Part shown: positions 27,668 through 36,010 of the stretch, one piece after another
How the letters are laid out: every line of letters starts with the position of its first letter
Numbering within the stretch: position 1 is the first letter of the stretch
NCBI GenBank assembly: GCA_942493045.1
Contig: OW818665.1
Coordinates: forward strand, 434,001 to 498,000
Direction: 5' to 3'
Length of the DNA stretch: 64,000 nucleotides
Origin: Teretinema sp942493045
GTDB lineage: Bacteria; Spirochaetota; Spirochaetia; Treponematales; Treponemataceae
Translations under genes and position numbers: made by a program
Notes under the pieces: generated by a model
The model's input: only the letters and a program-made list of their open reading frames with translations
Told to the model about the DNA's origin: nothing
Database searches by the model: none

Positions 27668-28117
27668 ATGGCAATCCAAAGAACCTTTGCCATGCTGAAG
27701 CCGGGTGTGCTGCAGCGCAGAATTGTGGGAGAAGTGATCAGCCGTTTCGAGAGAAAGGGTTTGAATCTGATCGGTATGAAGATTATGACCATTCCGGCCC
27801 TGGTAGCCACCGCTCATTACGCGGAACATAAGGGACAGAGCTATTACGAGCCGCTGATCAAGTATATTATTTCCGGCCCGGTGATCGCCATGGTCATTGA
27901 AGGTGAAGAAGCCATTTCTCTGGTACGCCGGATATGCGGTCCGACAGCGGTAACGGAGTCATTACCGGGAACGATCCGCGGGGATTTCTGCCATCGGACC
28001 AGATACAATATCATTCATTCATCGGATTCGCCGGAAAGCGCCGCGCGTGAACTGCAACTCTTTTTTCATCCGAACGAGATAGTTTCCTGGGAAGACGGAA
28101 ACGCCGAATGGTTTTAA
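27668..28117 (+). CDS. ndk: Nucleoside diphosphate kinase
   Basis: The 149-residue protein starts AIQRTFAMLKPGVLQR and has the active-site segment GTIRGDFC and NIIHSSDSPESA, where the phospho-His lies in NIIHSSD. It transfers the gamma phosphate between nucleoside triphosphates and diphosphates. The ATG at 27668 follows GGAGG, so the earlier in-frame start at 27650 is rejected. One copy of the 11-mer (27832-27842) is read as KGQSY. Confidence 0.96.
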   Translation: MAIQRTFAMLKPGVLQRRIVGEVISRFERKGLNLIGMKIMTIPALVATAHYAEHKGQSYYEPLIKYIISGPVIAMVIEGEEAISLVRRICGPTAVTESLPGTIRGDFCHRTRYNIIHSSDSPESAARELQLFFHPNEIVSWEDGNAEWF

Positions 28118-28192
28118 GTTAATAACAGTAAAAAAAGTGTTGAAATAAGCCGGTTACGGTTTTTCAGCCGATTTTAGGTGGAGGCCTGTTTT

Positions 28193-29245
28193 ATGAGTCA
28201 TTCAATTGGTGTTATTGGAGCGGGTGCCTGGGGAACCGCAGTAGCTCTGTCCCTCGCCAAACAGGGATATGCGGTCGAATTATGGGCGATGGAGAAAGAG
28301 GTCGTAGAGTCGATCAATCTCCGGCATGAAAACGAACGTTTTTTAAAGGGCTATCCGCTTCCGGAATCCCTGTCTGCCACAACTGATATGAAGAAAGTGG
28401 CGACCGGTAAGAATTTTCTGATTCTGGCCAGCCCCTCCCTCTATTTGGCTCGTACTGTTCAAGGATTGCTGGATGTGCCGAATATCGCGGATGGCTCCAC
28501 CTGTATCGGCGTACTAACCAAGGGTTTTACCGCCTCGCCGAAAGGTCCCCGCTTGATTTTGGAAACTCTGGAAGAGGTCATGCCAGCCTATCAGAAATCG
28601 ATTGTCTATATTTCCGGCCCCAGTCACGCTGAAGAAGTGGCAATGGGTAAGGTAACCGGTTTAATTGCCGCCAGTGAGAATCCTAAAAATGCCATACGTT
28701 TCCGCGAATTGTTAAAATCCTCCGGATTACTGGTCTACTCCAGCCTTGATGTTGTCGGAGTGCAAATCTGCGCTGCCGCAAAGAACGTTGTGGCCGTGGC
28801 TTTTGGAATGCTCGACGCTATTACTGAACGCTCTGATGCCTTTGGGGATAATACCGAATCACTGCTATTAGCTGCCGGCCTTAACGAAATTCAGATGATC
28901 GGCCGGGCTATGGGCGCGACACACCCAGAAACCTTTACTTCCATTGCCGGAGTCGGTGATCTGGATGTAACCTGCCGTAGTAAATTCGGGCGTAACCGCC
29001 GTTTCGGCCACGATATCATCAATGAACGAATTCTCGACAATTTTACAGGAATTGATGACCTGATTGCCCGCATTTCCGAAATCGGGTATCTGCCGGAAGG
29101 CGCCGTGGCCTGTAAATACGTATACGAACTGTCTCTGCAGCACAACTTGAAGTTGCCGATTTGCACCGGTTTGTACAAGATCCTCAATAAAGAATTAGCG
29201 CCAGTCCAGTTTATAGAGCAACTGCTTGATGGAGTACAGATTTAA
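28193..29245 (+). CDS. gpsA: Glycerol-3-phosphate dehydrogenase [NAD(P)+]
   Basis: The 350-residue protein begins with GVIGAGAWGTAVA, has VYISGPSHAEEV, the catalytic Lys in AAAKNVVAVAFGM and TSIAGVGDLDVTC, followed by GRNRRFG. It makes sn-glycerol-3-phosphate from dihydroxyacetone phosphate for phospholipid synthesis. GGTGGAGG lies 8 bases before the ATG at 28193. An 11-mer copy at 28243-28253 falls in the NAD-binding helix and is read as VALSL. Confidence 0.96.
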   Translation: MSHSIGVIGAGAWGTAVALSLAKQGYAVELWAMEKEVVESINLRHENERFLKGYPLPESLSATTDMKKVATGKNFLILASPSLYLARTVQGLLDVPNIADGSTCIGVLTKGFTASPKGPRLILETLEEVMPAYQKSIVYISGPSHAEEVAMGKVTGLIAASENPKNAIRFRELLKSSGLLVYSSLDVVGVQICAAAKNVVAVAFGMLDAITERSDAFGDNTESLLLAAGLNEIQMIGRAMGATHPETFTSIAGVGDLDVTCRSKFGRNRRFGHDIINERILDNFTGIDDLIARISEIGYLPEGAVACKYVYELSLQHNLKLPICTGLYKILNKELAPVQFIEQLLDGVQI

Positions 29246-29247
29246 CC

Positions 29248-30570
29248 ATGCTTGAGAAAGTCACCAATACTTTTAGCGACATTGTCCGTAAAATCGGCGG
29301 CAAATCCCAAATTACCGATAAAAACATCGAAGAAGCCGTAGAGGAAATCAAGATGGCCTTGCTGGAGGCCGATGTCAATTTACGCGTGGTGCGCCGCTTT
29401 ATCAACGCGACTGTCGAGGAAGCCAAAGGTGAAAAAGTGTTGCGCTCGGTTAATCCGGGTCAGCAATTTGTTAAGATCGTTCATGACCGTTTGGTGGCTT
29501 TGCTCGGTGACTCTAAAGTTGATTTGCAGTTGAAAGGTCCAGATACCTTATCAGTTATTCTGTTTCTGGGACTCCAGGGTTCGGGTAAAACTACCAGCGC
29601 GGCAAAACTTGCAGCCCGGCTACTTAAACAGGGTCGCAAGCCATTACTCGCTGCCTGTGATTTGGTTCGCCCGGCCGCCGTGCAGCAACTTTCGATTTTA
29701 GGTGAGAAGATCGGCGTTCCGGTTTATACAGAAGAAACCAAGGATGCCGTACGTGTCGCCAGGAATGCACAGCAATTTGCCAAAAAAAACGGCTACGATA
29801 CTGTTATTGTTGATACTGCCGGACGCCTGCAAATTGATGAAGTCATGATGGACGAGATTTCGGCCATCAAGAAAGCGGTAGATCCGGTGGAAACCATTTT
29901 GGTGGCCGACTCTATGACTGGACAAAACGCAGTCGACATAGCTAAAACTTTCGATGAAAAAGTCGGCCTCTCTGGGGTAATTTTAACTAAATTCGACTCC
30001 GACGCTCGTGGTGGCGCAGCTCTGTCCCTAAAGAGCATCACTGGCAAACCGATTCTGTTTATCGGTATGGGTGAAAAGATCGAAGATCTGGAACCCTTTT
30101 ATCCTGAACGTATTGCCGGCCGCATTCTTGGAATGGGTGATATAGTCAGTTTGGTAGAAAAAGCTCAAGAAACCATTGATGTCGCAGAAGCTGAAAAGCT
30201 CCAGAAAAAGATGGCTAATGAGAGCTTTACCTTGCAGGATATGCTTGAGCAGCTTGAACGGGTTAACAAAATGGGATCGTTACAGTCGATGATCGATATG
30301 ATGCCGGGGTTGGCTGGTCAGGTTAATGCTGACGATCTCGATACTTCAGGGATGAAGGCCCAAAAAGCGATTATTCAGTCTATGACGCACAAGGAACGCT
30401 TCAATCACCTGATCATTGGCCCCTCCCGGCGCCGACGAATTGCCAAGGGATCCGGAACTTCTGTCGGCGAAGTGAACAAACTACTGAAGCAATTTGAAAA
30501 AACCCGGCAGACCATGCGGAAATTTTCCAAGAATAAGGGTATGCAGGCAAAGTTAATGGGTGGGATGTAA
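29248..30570 (+). CDS. ffh: Signal recognition particle protein Ffh
   Basis: The 440-residue GTPase has the N helical bundle, G1 GLQGSGKTTSAAKLA, DTAGRLQ, TKFDSDARGGAALS and the Met-rich M domain (about 300-440) with GPSRRRRIAKGSG, which binds 4.5S RNA. It targets inner-membrane and secreted proteins to the translocon together with FtsY. It follows gpsA by 2 bases. An 11-mer copy at 30018-30028 encodes part of GAALSLKSITGKP. Confidence 0.97.
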   Translation: MLEKVTNTFSDIVRKIGGKSQITDKNIEEAVEEIKMALLEADVNLRVVRRFINATVEEAKGEKVLRSVNPGQQFVKIVHDRLVALLGDSKVDLQLKGPDTLSVILFLGLQGSGKTTSAAKLAARLLKQGRKPLLAACDLVRPAAVQQLSILGEKIGVPVYTEETKDAVRVARNAQQFAKKNGYDTVIVDTAGRLQIDEVMMDEISAIKKAVDPVETILVADSMTGQNAVDIAKTFDEKVGLSGVILTKFDSDARGGAALSLKSITGKPILFIGMGEKIEDLEPFYPERIAGRILGMGDIVSLVEKAQETIDVAEAEKLQKKMANESFTLQDMLEQLERVNKMGSLQSMIDMMPGLAGQVNADDLDTSGMKAQKAIIQSMTHKERFNHLIIGPSRRRRIAKGSGTSVGEVNKLLKQFEKTRQTMRKFSKNKGMQAKLMGGM

Positions 30571-30576
30571 ATCGCA

Positions 30577-31866
30577 GTGGGGACAGAGCTCAATGAGAGT
30601 CGTCGTTACGACGTAGTTATTGTTGGTGCAGGGCCTGCTGGCTTATTTTGTGCAATTCACTGCGCAATTGGGGGCCGTTCTGTTCTGGTGCTGGAGAAGA
30701 ATACTCGTCCTGGGCGAAAATTGCTGGTTACTGGATCTGGGCAATGCAATATCACTAATACCGCTCCGCTCGGAGACTTTTGTAAATCCTATGGTGAGAA
30801 AGAACGGTTCGTAAAAAATTCTCTTTATAAATTTTCTAACACCGCAGTCATTGATTTCTTTTCTTCTCATAATCTTTCCTTGATTACCACGCCTCAAGGA
30901 AAAGTCTTTCCTAAATCAATGTTGAGCTCTGATGTCCTAAATGTTCTGCTTAAAGAATGTAATAGACTTGGTGTGACAGTTAGGACAGGAGATCCTGTTG
31001 TACGTTGTCAAGCTACTGAACAGGGACAGAGCTCTGTAACTGATAGGGCTTTTCTGACAACTACGTCAACTGGTATTTATTCTTCTGCTATTCTTGTGCT
31101 TTCTACCGGAAGTCCAACATGGCCTAAAACCGGTTCTACAGGCGATGGAGTATCGTTGGCTAAATCAATGGGACAACCTGTCACGGACTTTTTCCCAGCT
31201 CTGTCCCCGGTGGTTCTTAACCCCCATCGATTTCAAAGCTGCGCAGGTAATACTTTAAAAATTGTCCATATTCAATTGTATCGAGATGGAAAGCTCATCA
31301 AACAGACTCGCGGTGATATACTGATAACGCATCGAGGGCTTTCTGGCCCAACAATTTTAAATTTCAGCCGATACATTTTACCGGATGACATTTTAGTTCT
31401 AAACCTTTTCTCTGGTAAAACAGCTGAACAATTGAATCAGGACCTGCTTGACTGTTGTAATCACTCAGGAAAGAAACAGGTTAAGAATCTCCTTACAGGA
31501 TGGGGCCTGCCTGATTCTCTTGCTATCGAAATCCTGCATCAGGCAAAGATTGAACTTCTTGAAACTGCCGCACATCTATCGAAAAAAGACCGACTGGTAC
31601 TCATTGACCTGCTCATTTCACATCGTTTAGTAGTTGCAGCCTTAGGTTCTTTTGATGAAGCGATGGTTGCAAGAGGCGGGATTTTACTCTCACATATCAA
31701 TCCGAAAACTATGGAGTCAACCAATTATCGAGGACTCTTTTTTTGCGGTGAAGTGATAGATATTGACGGTGATACAGGCGGTTATAATCTGCAATTCGCG
31801 TTTTCCTCGGCATATTCCGCAGCAGAAGCGATAAATAAACGAACGCAGTCATTTGCCGAATGTTAG
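30577..31866 (+). CDS. HI0933/YhiN (BaiN)-family NAD(P)/FAD-dependent oxidoreductase
   Basis: The 429-residue flavoprotein has the FAD loop VVIVGAGPAGLFCA, RPGRKLLVTGSGQCNITN, GKVFPKSMLSSDVL, THRGLSGPTIL and the C-terminal FFCGEVIDIDGDTGGYNLQ. All of these are characteristic of the HI0933 family, whose physiological substrate is unknown. No ATG is available near the start: the only plausible initiator is the GTG at 30577, which lies at the edge of an 11-mer copy (30580-30590), giving the unusual N-terminus GTELNES. Two more 11-mer copies lie inside. Base composition is more AT-rich than in upstream genes. Confidence 0.9.
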   Translation: MGTELNESRRYDVVIVGAGPAGLFCAIHCAIGGRSVLVLEKNTRPGRKLLVTGSGQCNITNTAPLGDFCKSYGEKERFVKNSLYKFSNTAVIDFFSSHNLSLITTPQGKVFPKSMLSSDVLNVLLKECNRLGVTVRTGDPVVRCQATEQGQSSVTDRAFLTTTSTGIYSSAILVLSTGSPTWPKTGSTGDGVSLAKSMGQPVTDFFPALSPVVLNPHRFQSCAGNTLKIVHIQLYRDGKLIKQTRGDILITHRGLSGPTILNFSRYILPDDILVLNLFSGKTAEQLNQDLLDCCNHSGKKQVKNLLTGWGLPDSLAIEILHQAKIELLETAAHLSKKDRLVLIDLLISHRLVVAALGSFDEAMVARGGILLSHINPKTMESTNYRGLFFCGEVIDIDGDTGGYNLQFAFSSAYSAAEAINKRTQSFAEC

Positions 31867-31957
31867 TTTAATCTTATACTGCCTGGTAATTGTGTTTTGA
31901 GAAGCTCTTGATTTTCAATAAAATTACAAAGAGACGCGAAAAAAAGTGCTTGTAGAC

Positions 31958-32254
31958 TTACTTCAAAGGTTTTTTCCGGGTTCCCGGAAACAGTAAGCGA
32001 CGGCACTTAAATTTTCGATCGATCAGAAACCGCACTTTCGGACGGTCAATTTCTGACTCTTGATACTCGTCATCATTGCATCGGACTTCCTGTTGCCAAG
32101 ATGGTAGTTCTTCTGAAAATTCGTATACAACTTTTCTTTGTCCCTTTTTATCAAAACTAAACAAAAATCGTAACATATTAGGATAGTAAATCCATTTTGA
32201 AAAAAAATAAACATTTATTTTTTGGTGAAACCGTTTTTCTTGTGACTTTTTCAT
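31958..32254 (-). CDS. Hypothetical small protein downstream of the RAYT gene
   Basis: A 98-residue, Lys/Arg-rich open frame with no recognised domain. It lies 22 bases downstream of the RAYT transposase on the same strand. No clear ribosome site precedes its ATG, so it could be spurious or a remnant. It is the only candidate in the 410-base gap between the flavoprotein and RAYT genes. Confidence 0.3.
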   Translation of the reverse strand: MKKSQEKRFHQKINVYFFSKWIYYPNMLRFLFSFDKKGQRKVVYEFSEELPSWQQEVRCNDDEYQESEIDRPKVRFLIDRKFKCRRLLFPGTRKKPLK

Positions 32255-32276
32255 CTTTTACGTATAAAATTTCCAT

Positions 32277-32849
32277 TTAGCAAATCAATAATTGCTGAGC
32301 AACCGGGATTAAGAATGCCAGGAAGGGCGGTGTATCAATAAATGATCCATAATGTCCGGATAGTCGATAAAAAGCGCCTCCATATCTCCACTGCCAAGGT
32401 GATTCAACAAGTCCTTCCTTAACTGGATTTAATTCTATGTATTGAAAAATATGCGAGTACTCATCAAATGTGGTAATGATTCTTGAGAAGAATCTGCTCC
32501 CCCAGAAATGTCCCGTACGACCGGTGAGTCGATTGTAAGCCATCGCATAAACACTCATGATCCATTGCATGATTTTAGATAGCTTTTCAGAATGATGTGG
32601 TTTAATAAGTAAATGGAAATGATTTCCCATAATTACGAAGGTATCTGATTCAAAAGCGAACTTGTACTTTGCGCGAACCAATACCCTTTCAAATAGGGCT
32701 TTTGCTGTATCTTTCTGCAACAAGAATTCTTTGTTATTTACCCGAGCGGTTACATGATAATACGCGCCAGGCTTAATTTGACGTGCCTTTCTCATGTCTT
32801 GTATGTATTGGTAATAGCATTGTTTGGCTGGTTTATTGAGAAAAATCAC
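32277..32849 (-). CDS. RAYT: REP-associated HUH-type tyrosine transposase (Y1_Tnp family)
   Basis: The 190-residue protein has YYHVTARVNNKEFLL near the start, the HUH motif in VIMGNHFHLLIKP (His-Phe-His), FWGSRFFSRIITT and the catalytic-Tyr helix YIELNPVKEGLV. This is the layout of IS200-like RAYT proteins, which nick single-stranded DNA at short REP-type sequences. A copy of GGGACAGAGCT sits 7 bases upstream of the first ATG (32857-32867), which links the protein to the dispersed 11-mer by position. The ATG at 32795 (MRKARQIKPG) is an alternative start. No terminal repeats of a larger element were seen. Confidence 0.88.
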   Translation of the reverse strand: MIFLNKPAKQCYYQYIQDMRKARQIKPGAYYHVTARVNNKEFLLQKDTAKALFERVLVRAKYKFAFESDTFVIMGNHFHLLIKPHHSEKLSKIMQWIMSVYAMAYNRLTGRTGHFWGSRFFSRIITTFDEYSHIFQYIELNPVKEGLVESPWQWRYGGAFYRLSGHYGSFIDTPPFLAFLIPVAQQLLIC

Positions 32850-32904
32850 GAAATGTAGCTCTGTCCCCCCTTGTAATTTTTCAAACCGTATCTGCGCGGA
32901 TTAC

Positions 32905-34017
32905 TTAGGTTCTAGACCGAAAACTTACCGCTCTATCCAATAATCCTTTTGAGAATAGTGTAACTCTGTTGCGTCCGTTGGTTTTCGATCGGTACAGAGC
33001 CTTGTCGGCTTCGGAGAGCAAAATCAGTGAATTATTACCTGGAACAGCTTCAACCATCCGCGCGCCGATACTGATTGTAAATGAAAGACTTTTATTCTCA
33101 AAAGGAATCGAAATGACTTCAGTTGCTTCCCGGATGCGTTCAGCGATTTCTACAAGTCGGGACGAATTGCATTCCGATAATAAAACCGAGAACTCTTCAC
33201 CGCCAAAGCGAGCCACACAATCTTCATTTCGAGTTATCCCGGTCAGCATTTCAGCTAAGGCAACGAGAGCTCTGTCCCCAGTGACATGTCCCCAGCTGTC
33301 ATTAAAGCGCTTGAAGTGATCCACATCAATCATCAGAATTCCAGAGCGGGAACCGTGGCGTCTGGCGAAGGCCAATTCTTCATCCATACGGCGGATAAAA
33401 TAATCATGGGTAAAAAGTCCGGTTTTGGGATCGGTAATAGAACTTTCGTAATGCAAACCATTTTGCAGGCTAACCGAAAGGAAACGAATGATCCTATCAA
33501 GGTATTTTTGTTCAAGCTCCGTATAGGGGCTTTCTATGACTTTTTGTCCAAGAATTACAATTCCGTATACTCCCCCAATACCCACCATCGGGAACACTAT
33601 TTGAATATGCAATTTTTTGAAGTCATCGACGAAGAGATCCTCGCCCAGTTCTTTTGAAAGATCCTGGAAGCTGACCGCTCCCGGGGATTTGTGAAAGCGT
33701 TCCTTCAAGAGATCATAATAAAAATGAGGGATTTCTTCGTCGGTTTTATGAAGGTTTCGATAACAATATTGTCGCAATTGGCCGCCACGGGGAGGTTGAA
33801 TAAGAAATGCGAGAAAACTGGGGATAAAATGATCCAAAATCTTGGCAATAACGAAGTCCAGCATACCTGAAACCTCGGTATAGGCCACGAGTAAGGCGGC
33901 ATCGGTAATAATTTTATCAAGTTCTCGGTTTTCCTTGCGAAGTTCAGCTAAGGCGTCCAGGGTACCGGATTCCTGAAGCTGTTTGAATTGTGCCAGAGCA
34001 TCAGATGCGTTTGCCAT
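32905..34017 (-). CDS. GAF-GGEEF diguanylate cyclase
   Basis: The 370-residue soluble protein has a short N-terminal coiled coil, a GAF-like domain (about 40-195) and a GGEEF domain (about 205-360) with DHFKRFNDSWGH and the active-site motif FGGEEF. The sequence five residues before GGEEF does not match the RxxD inhibitory site. It should make cyclic di-GMP in response to a ligand of the GAF domain. It is divergent to the FHA operon. An 11-mer copy lies at 33268-33278. Confidence 0.92.
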   Translation of the reverse strand: MANASDALAQFKQLQESGTLDALAELRKENRELDKIITDAALLVAYTEVSGMLDFVIAKILDHFIPSFLAFLIQPPRGGQLRQYCYRNLHKTDEEIPHFYYDLLKERFHKSPGAVSFQDLSKELGEDLFVDDFKKLHIQIVFPMVGIGGVYGIVILGQKVIESPYTELEQKYLDRIIRFLSVSLQNGLHYESSITDPKTGLFTHDYFIRRMDEELAFARRHGSRSGILMIDVDHFKRFNDSWGHVTGDRALVALAEMLTGITRNEDCVARFGGEEFSVLLSECNSSRLVEIAERIREATEVISIPFENKSLSFTISIGARMVEAVPGNNSLILLSEADKALYRSKTNGRNRVTLFSKGLLDRAVSFRSRT

Positions 34018-34087
34018 ACGAAAAAATTATAAGGCTTTTATGCTGCCCTGTCACGTTTTCATATTTATGAGTTTCATTTTTTTTTAT

Positions 34088-34116
34088 TTGATACTCAGAG
34101 CAATCGGCGCTATACT
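34088..34116 (+). promoter_or_regulatory. Promoter of the FHA/kinase cluster, apparently leaderless
   Basis: TTGATA (34088-34093) and TATACT (34111-34116) are 17 bases apart. The ATG of the FHA gene is at 34123, only 6 bases after the -10 box, so transcription would begin at or next to the start codon. No ribosome binding site fits in that space. Confidence 0.7.
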
Positions 34117-34122
34117 TACAAC

Positions 34123-34467
34123 ATGCAGGATGAAACGATCATTAATACTAGCAATATCGGCCGGCGGCTAGACGCGATTGTGAAACAGGAACAGGTTTCA
34201 TATTTAATGATTAATAACGGAAAAGTGCCTCTGGTTGGCCGTATTTCAATCGGACGGTCGACCGAGAACGATGTGGTCATCGACAATAAGCTGGCCAGCC
34301 GTGAACATGCGATAATCCAGAAAATAAAGGATGATTACTATTTAAAAGATTTGGGCAGCACTAATGGTACTTTGTTAAACGGTGCAAAAGTTCCAAATGA
34401 TAAATATATCAAGCTCGAACATGGTGATACCATAACCATCGGCAAAACGAACTTGAACATCAATTAA
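34123..34467 (+). CDS. FHA-domain protein
   Basis: The 114-residue protein is essentially one FHA domain: GRISIGRSTENDVVIDN, LASREHAII, YLKDLGSTNGTLLNG and HGDTITIG. FHA domains bind phosphothreonine. As first gene of a cluster with a Ser/Thr kinase and a phosphatase, it is a likely reader or substrate of that kinase. Its promoter suggests a leaderless mRNA. Confidence 0.93.
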   Translation: MQDETIINTSNIGRRLDAIVKQEQVSYLMINNGKVPLVGRISIGRSTENDVVIDNKLASREHAIIQKIKDDYYLKDLGSTNGTLLNGAKVPNDKYIKLEHGDTITIGKTNLNIN

Positions 34468-34488
34468 GTTGTAAGGAGATCTCACCCA

Positions 34489-35013
34489 ATGGAATCATTT
34501 AACAGTTTGTCCCCCGTAATTCAAAGTCACATTCGTCAATTGGCTGCCGCTTCCGGGCTTCCGGCCGGAGAAGAGTCCCTGGAGCTGCTCGCCGGTGCAT
34601 GGATGGATAAAAAACAGTGTTTTGAAGAAGCTTTGGCAGCCAATGATCTCACTGATACCCAGTTTTTTGATAAAACCGAGAGCCGTGGCGCCCTGGTGAT
34701 GACCTGGTCCGGGTCTTTGCTCCAGATTGGACCGCTCGTTAACGGCAACCGCCGCTGTGAATATACTTCCATCGGTTTAAGAACTGATGTACCGCCTTCG
34801 GCGGTAGAAGATTTTTCAGTTCTGGCAGCGGATGTTGAAACTGACAATCAGGTTCACTTTGCTACCGGCCCGATCAAGCAAAGCTCCCCTGTGCTCAAAA
34901 TCGGTGTGTATCCCGCAGAAATCAGCCCTGGAGAGGGTGAGGCCCTGCTTACCCGGATTTCTCAGGAAGTTACCGAAGAATTCATCGAAGTGAATAAAAC
35001 CGTCGCTCAATAA
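34489..35013 (+). CDS. Protein of unknown function in the FHA/kinase cluster
   Basis: A 174-residue soluble protein with no recognised motif and no signal peptide. The N-terminal 60 residues look helical (QSHIRQLAAASGL...EESLELLAGAWMDKKQ), and the remainder looks beta-rich. AAGGAG precedes the start, and its stop overlaps the next gene's ATG (TAATGG). Its fixed place between an FHA protein and a phosphatase suggests a role in the same signalling set. Confidence 0.75.
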   Translation: MESFNSLSPVIQSHIRQLAAASGLPAGEESLELLAGAWMDKKQCFEEALAANDLTDTQFFDKTESRGALVMTWSGSLLQIGPLVNGNRRCEYTSIGLRTDVPPSAVEDFSVLAADVETDNQVHFATGPIKQSSPVLKIGVYPAEISPGEGEALLTRISQEVTEEFIEVNKTVAQ

Positions 35014-36005
35014 TGGATTTGCTCGAAAATTTACAAGCTGTTTTTCATCGGAAAAAGATGCCGGATCGCGATGAGTATCTGCAATTGCTTGAGTCGGTGA
35101 TTACCGTATTGGAGCACGAGGATGAAGCTGTCCGTCCCAGGGATAGATATCGCCTCCCCGGCGGATTGGTGTATCTCGATGCGGCTTTACCGGTCCTAAT
35201 CCTACCGGATTTGCACGCTCGTACCGATTTCTTTCTGACGGTCATGGAATACGAAATCTTCGGCACTGCTTCAGTGGCTTCGCTGTTAATCAAAGGCGAA
35301 CTGCAGGTGCTTTGTTTGGGCGATGGATTCCACGCCGAACGACGCGCCCGGGATAGATGGAAAGAGGCTTTCGAAGAGTATACCGGCTCTTATCGCCTTC
35401 ATAAGGCAATGGATGCCGAAATGCGCGAAAGTCTGACTCTGATGGAAATGGTAATGGTGTGTAAAAAGGCCGCCCGGACAAATTTCCACTTTCTCAAAGG
35501 AAACCACGAAAATATCCTTAATGAAGAAGGCAATGGCAACCATCCTTTTCGAAAATTCGCCTGGGAAGGGGAGATGGTCTGCGATTATGTAACCCGTTTT
35601 TACGGGGATGATTTTCTGGCAACCTATGCTCTTTTTGAGAAAAGTCTCCCGTTATTCGCGATAGGCGGAAATTTCATAGCTTCGCATGCCGAACCGGCAC
35701 TCTGCTACACCGAAGATCAATTGATCAATACCCGCGACAATCCTGAAGTGGTACTCGGCTTAACATGGACGGATAATGATGAAGCCGTTGAGGGCAGTGT
35801 ACGCATGATGCTCGACGCCTTTCTCCCGGACCGGAGCGAAGCCGTTTATCTGGGCGGACACCGCTCCGTTTCGACGCGTTATAATTTGCGAGCTGATGAT
35901 CTGTTTATTCAGATACATAACCCGGATTCCTGGCAATTTGCCTTGCTTCAGAAAGATAAGCGCTTTGACCCTGAAATTGATATAATTACGCTCGCGGAGG
36001 AATAA
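35013..36005 (+). CDS. PPP-like metallophosphatase, probable Ser/Thr protein phosphatase
   Basis: The 330-residue protein has phosphoesterase motifs in order: LPDLHAR (variant of GDxHG), LCLGDGFHAE (variant of GDxVDRG), FLKGNHEN, FIASHAEP and LGGHRS. These provide the two-metal active site of the PPP/calcineurin superfamily. The kinase gene follows 5 bases later, so this enzyme is the natural candidate to reverse its phosphorylations. The first motif lacks the canonical Gly, which is unusual. Confidence 0.8.
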   Translation: MDLLENLQAVFHRKKMPDRDEYLQLLESVITVLEHEDEAVRPRDRYRLPGGLVYLDAALPVLILPDLHARTDFFLTVMEYEIFGTASVASLLIKGELQVLCLGDGFHAERRARDRWKEAFEEYTGSYRLHKAMDAEMRESLTLMEMVMVCKKAARTNFHFLKGNHENILNEEGNGNHPFRKFAWEGEMVCDYVTRFYGDDFLATYALFEKSLPLFAIGGNFIASHAEPALCYTEDQLINTRDNPEVVLGLTWTDNDEAVEGSVRMMLDAFLPDRSEAVYLGGHRSVSTRYNLRADDLFIQIHNPDSWQFALLQKDKRFDPEIDIITLAEE

Positions 36006-36010
36006 AAAGT

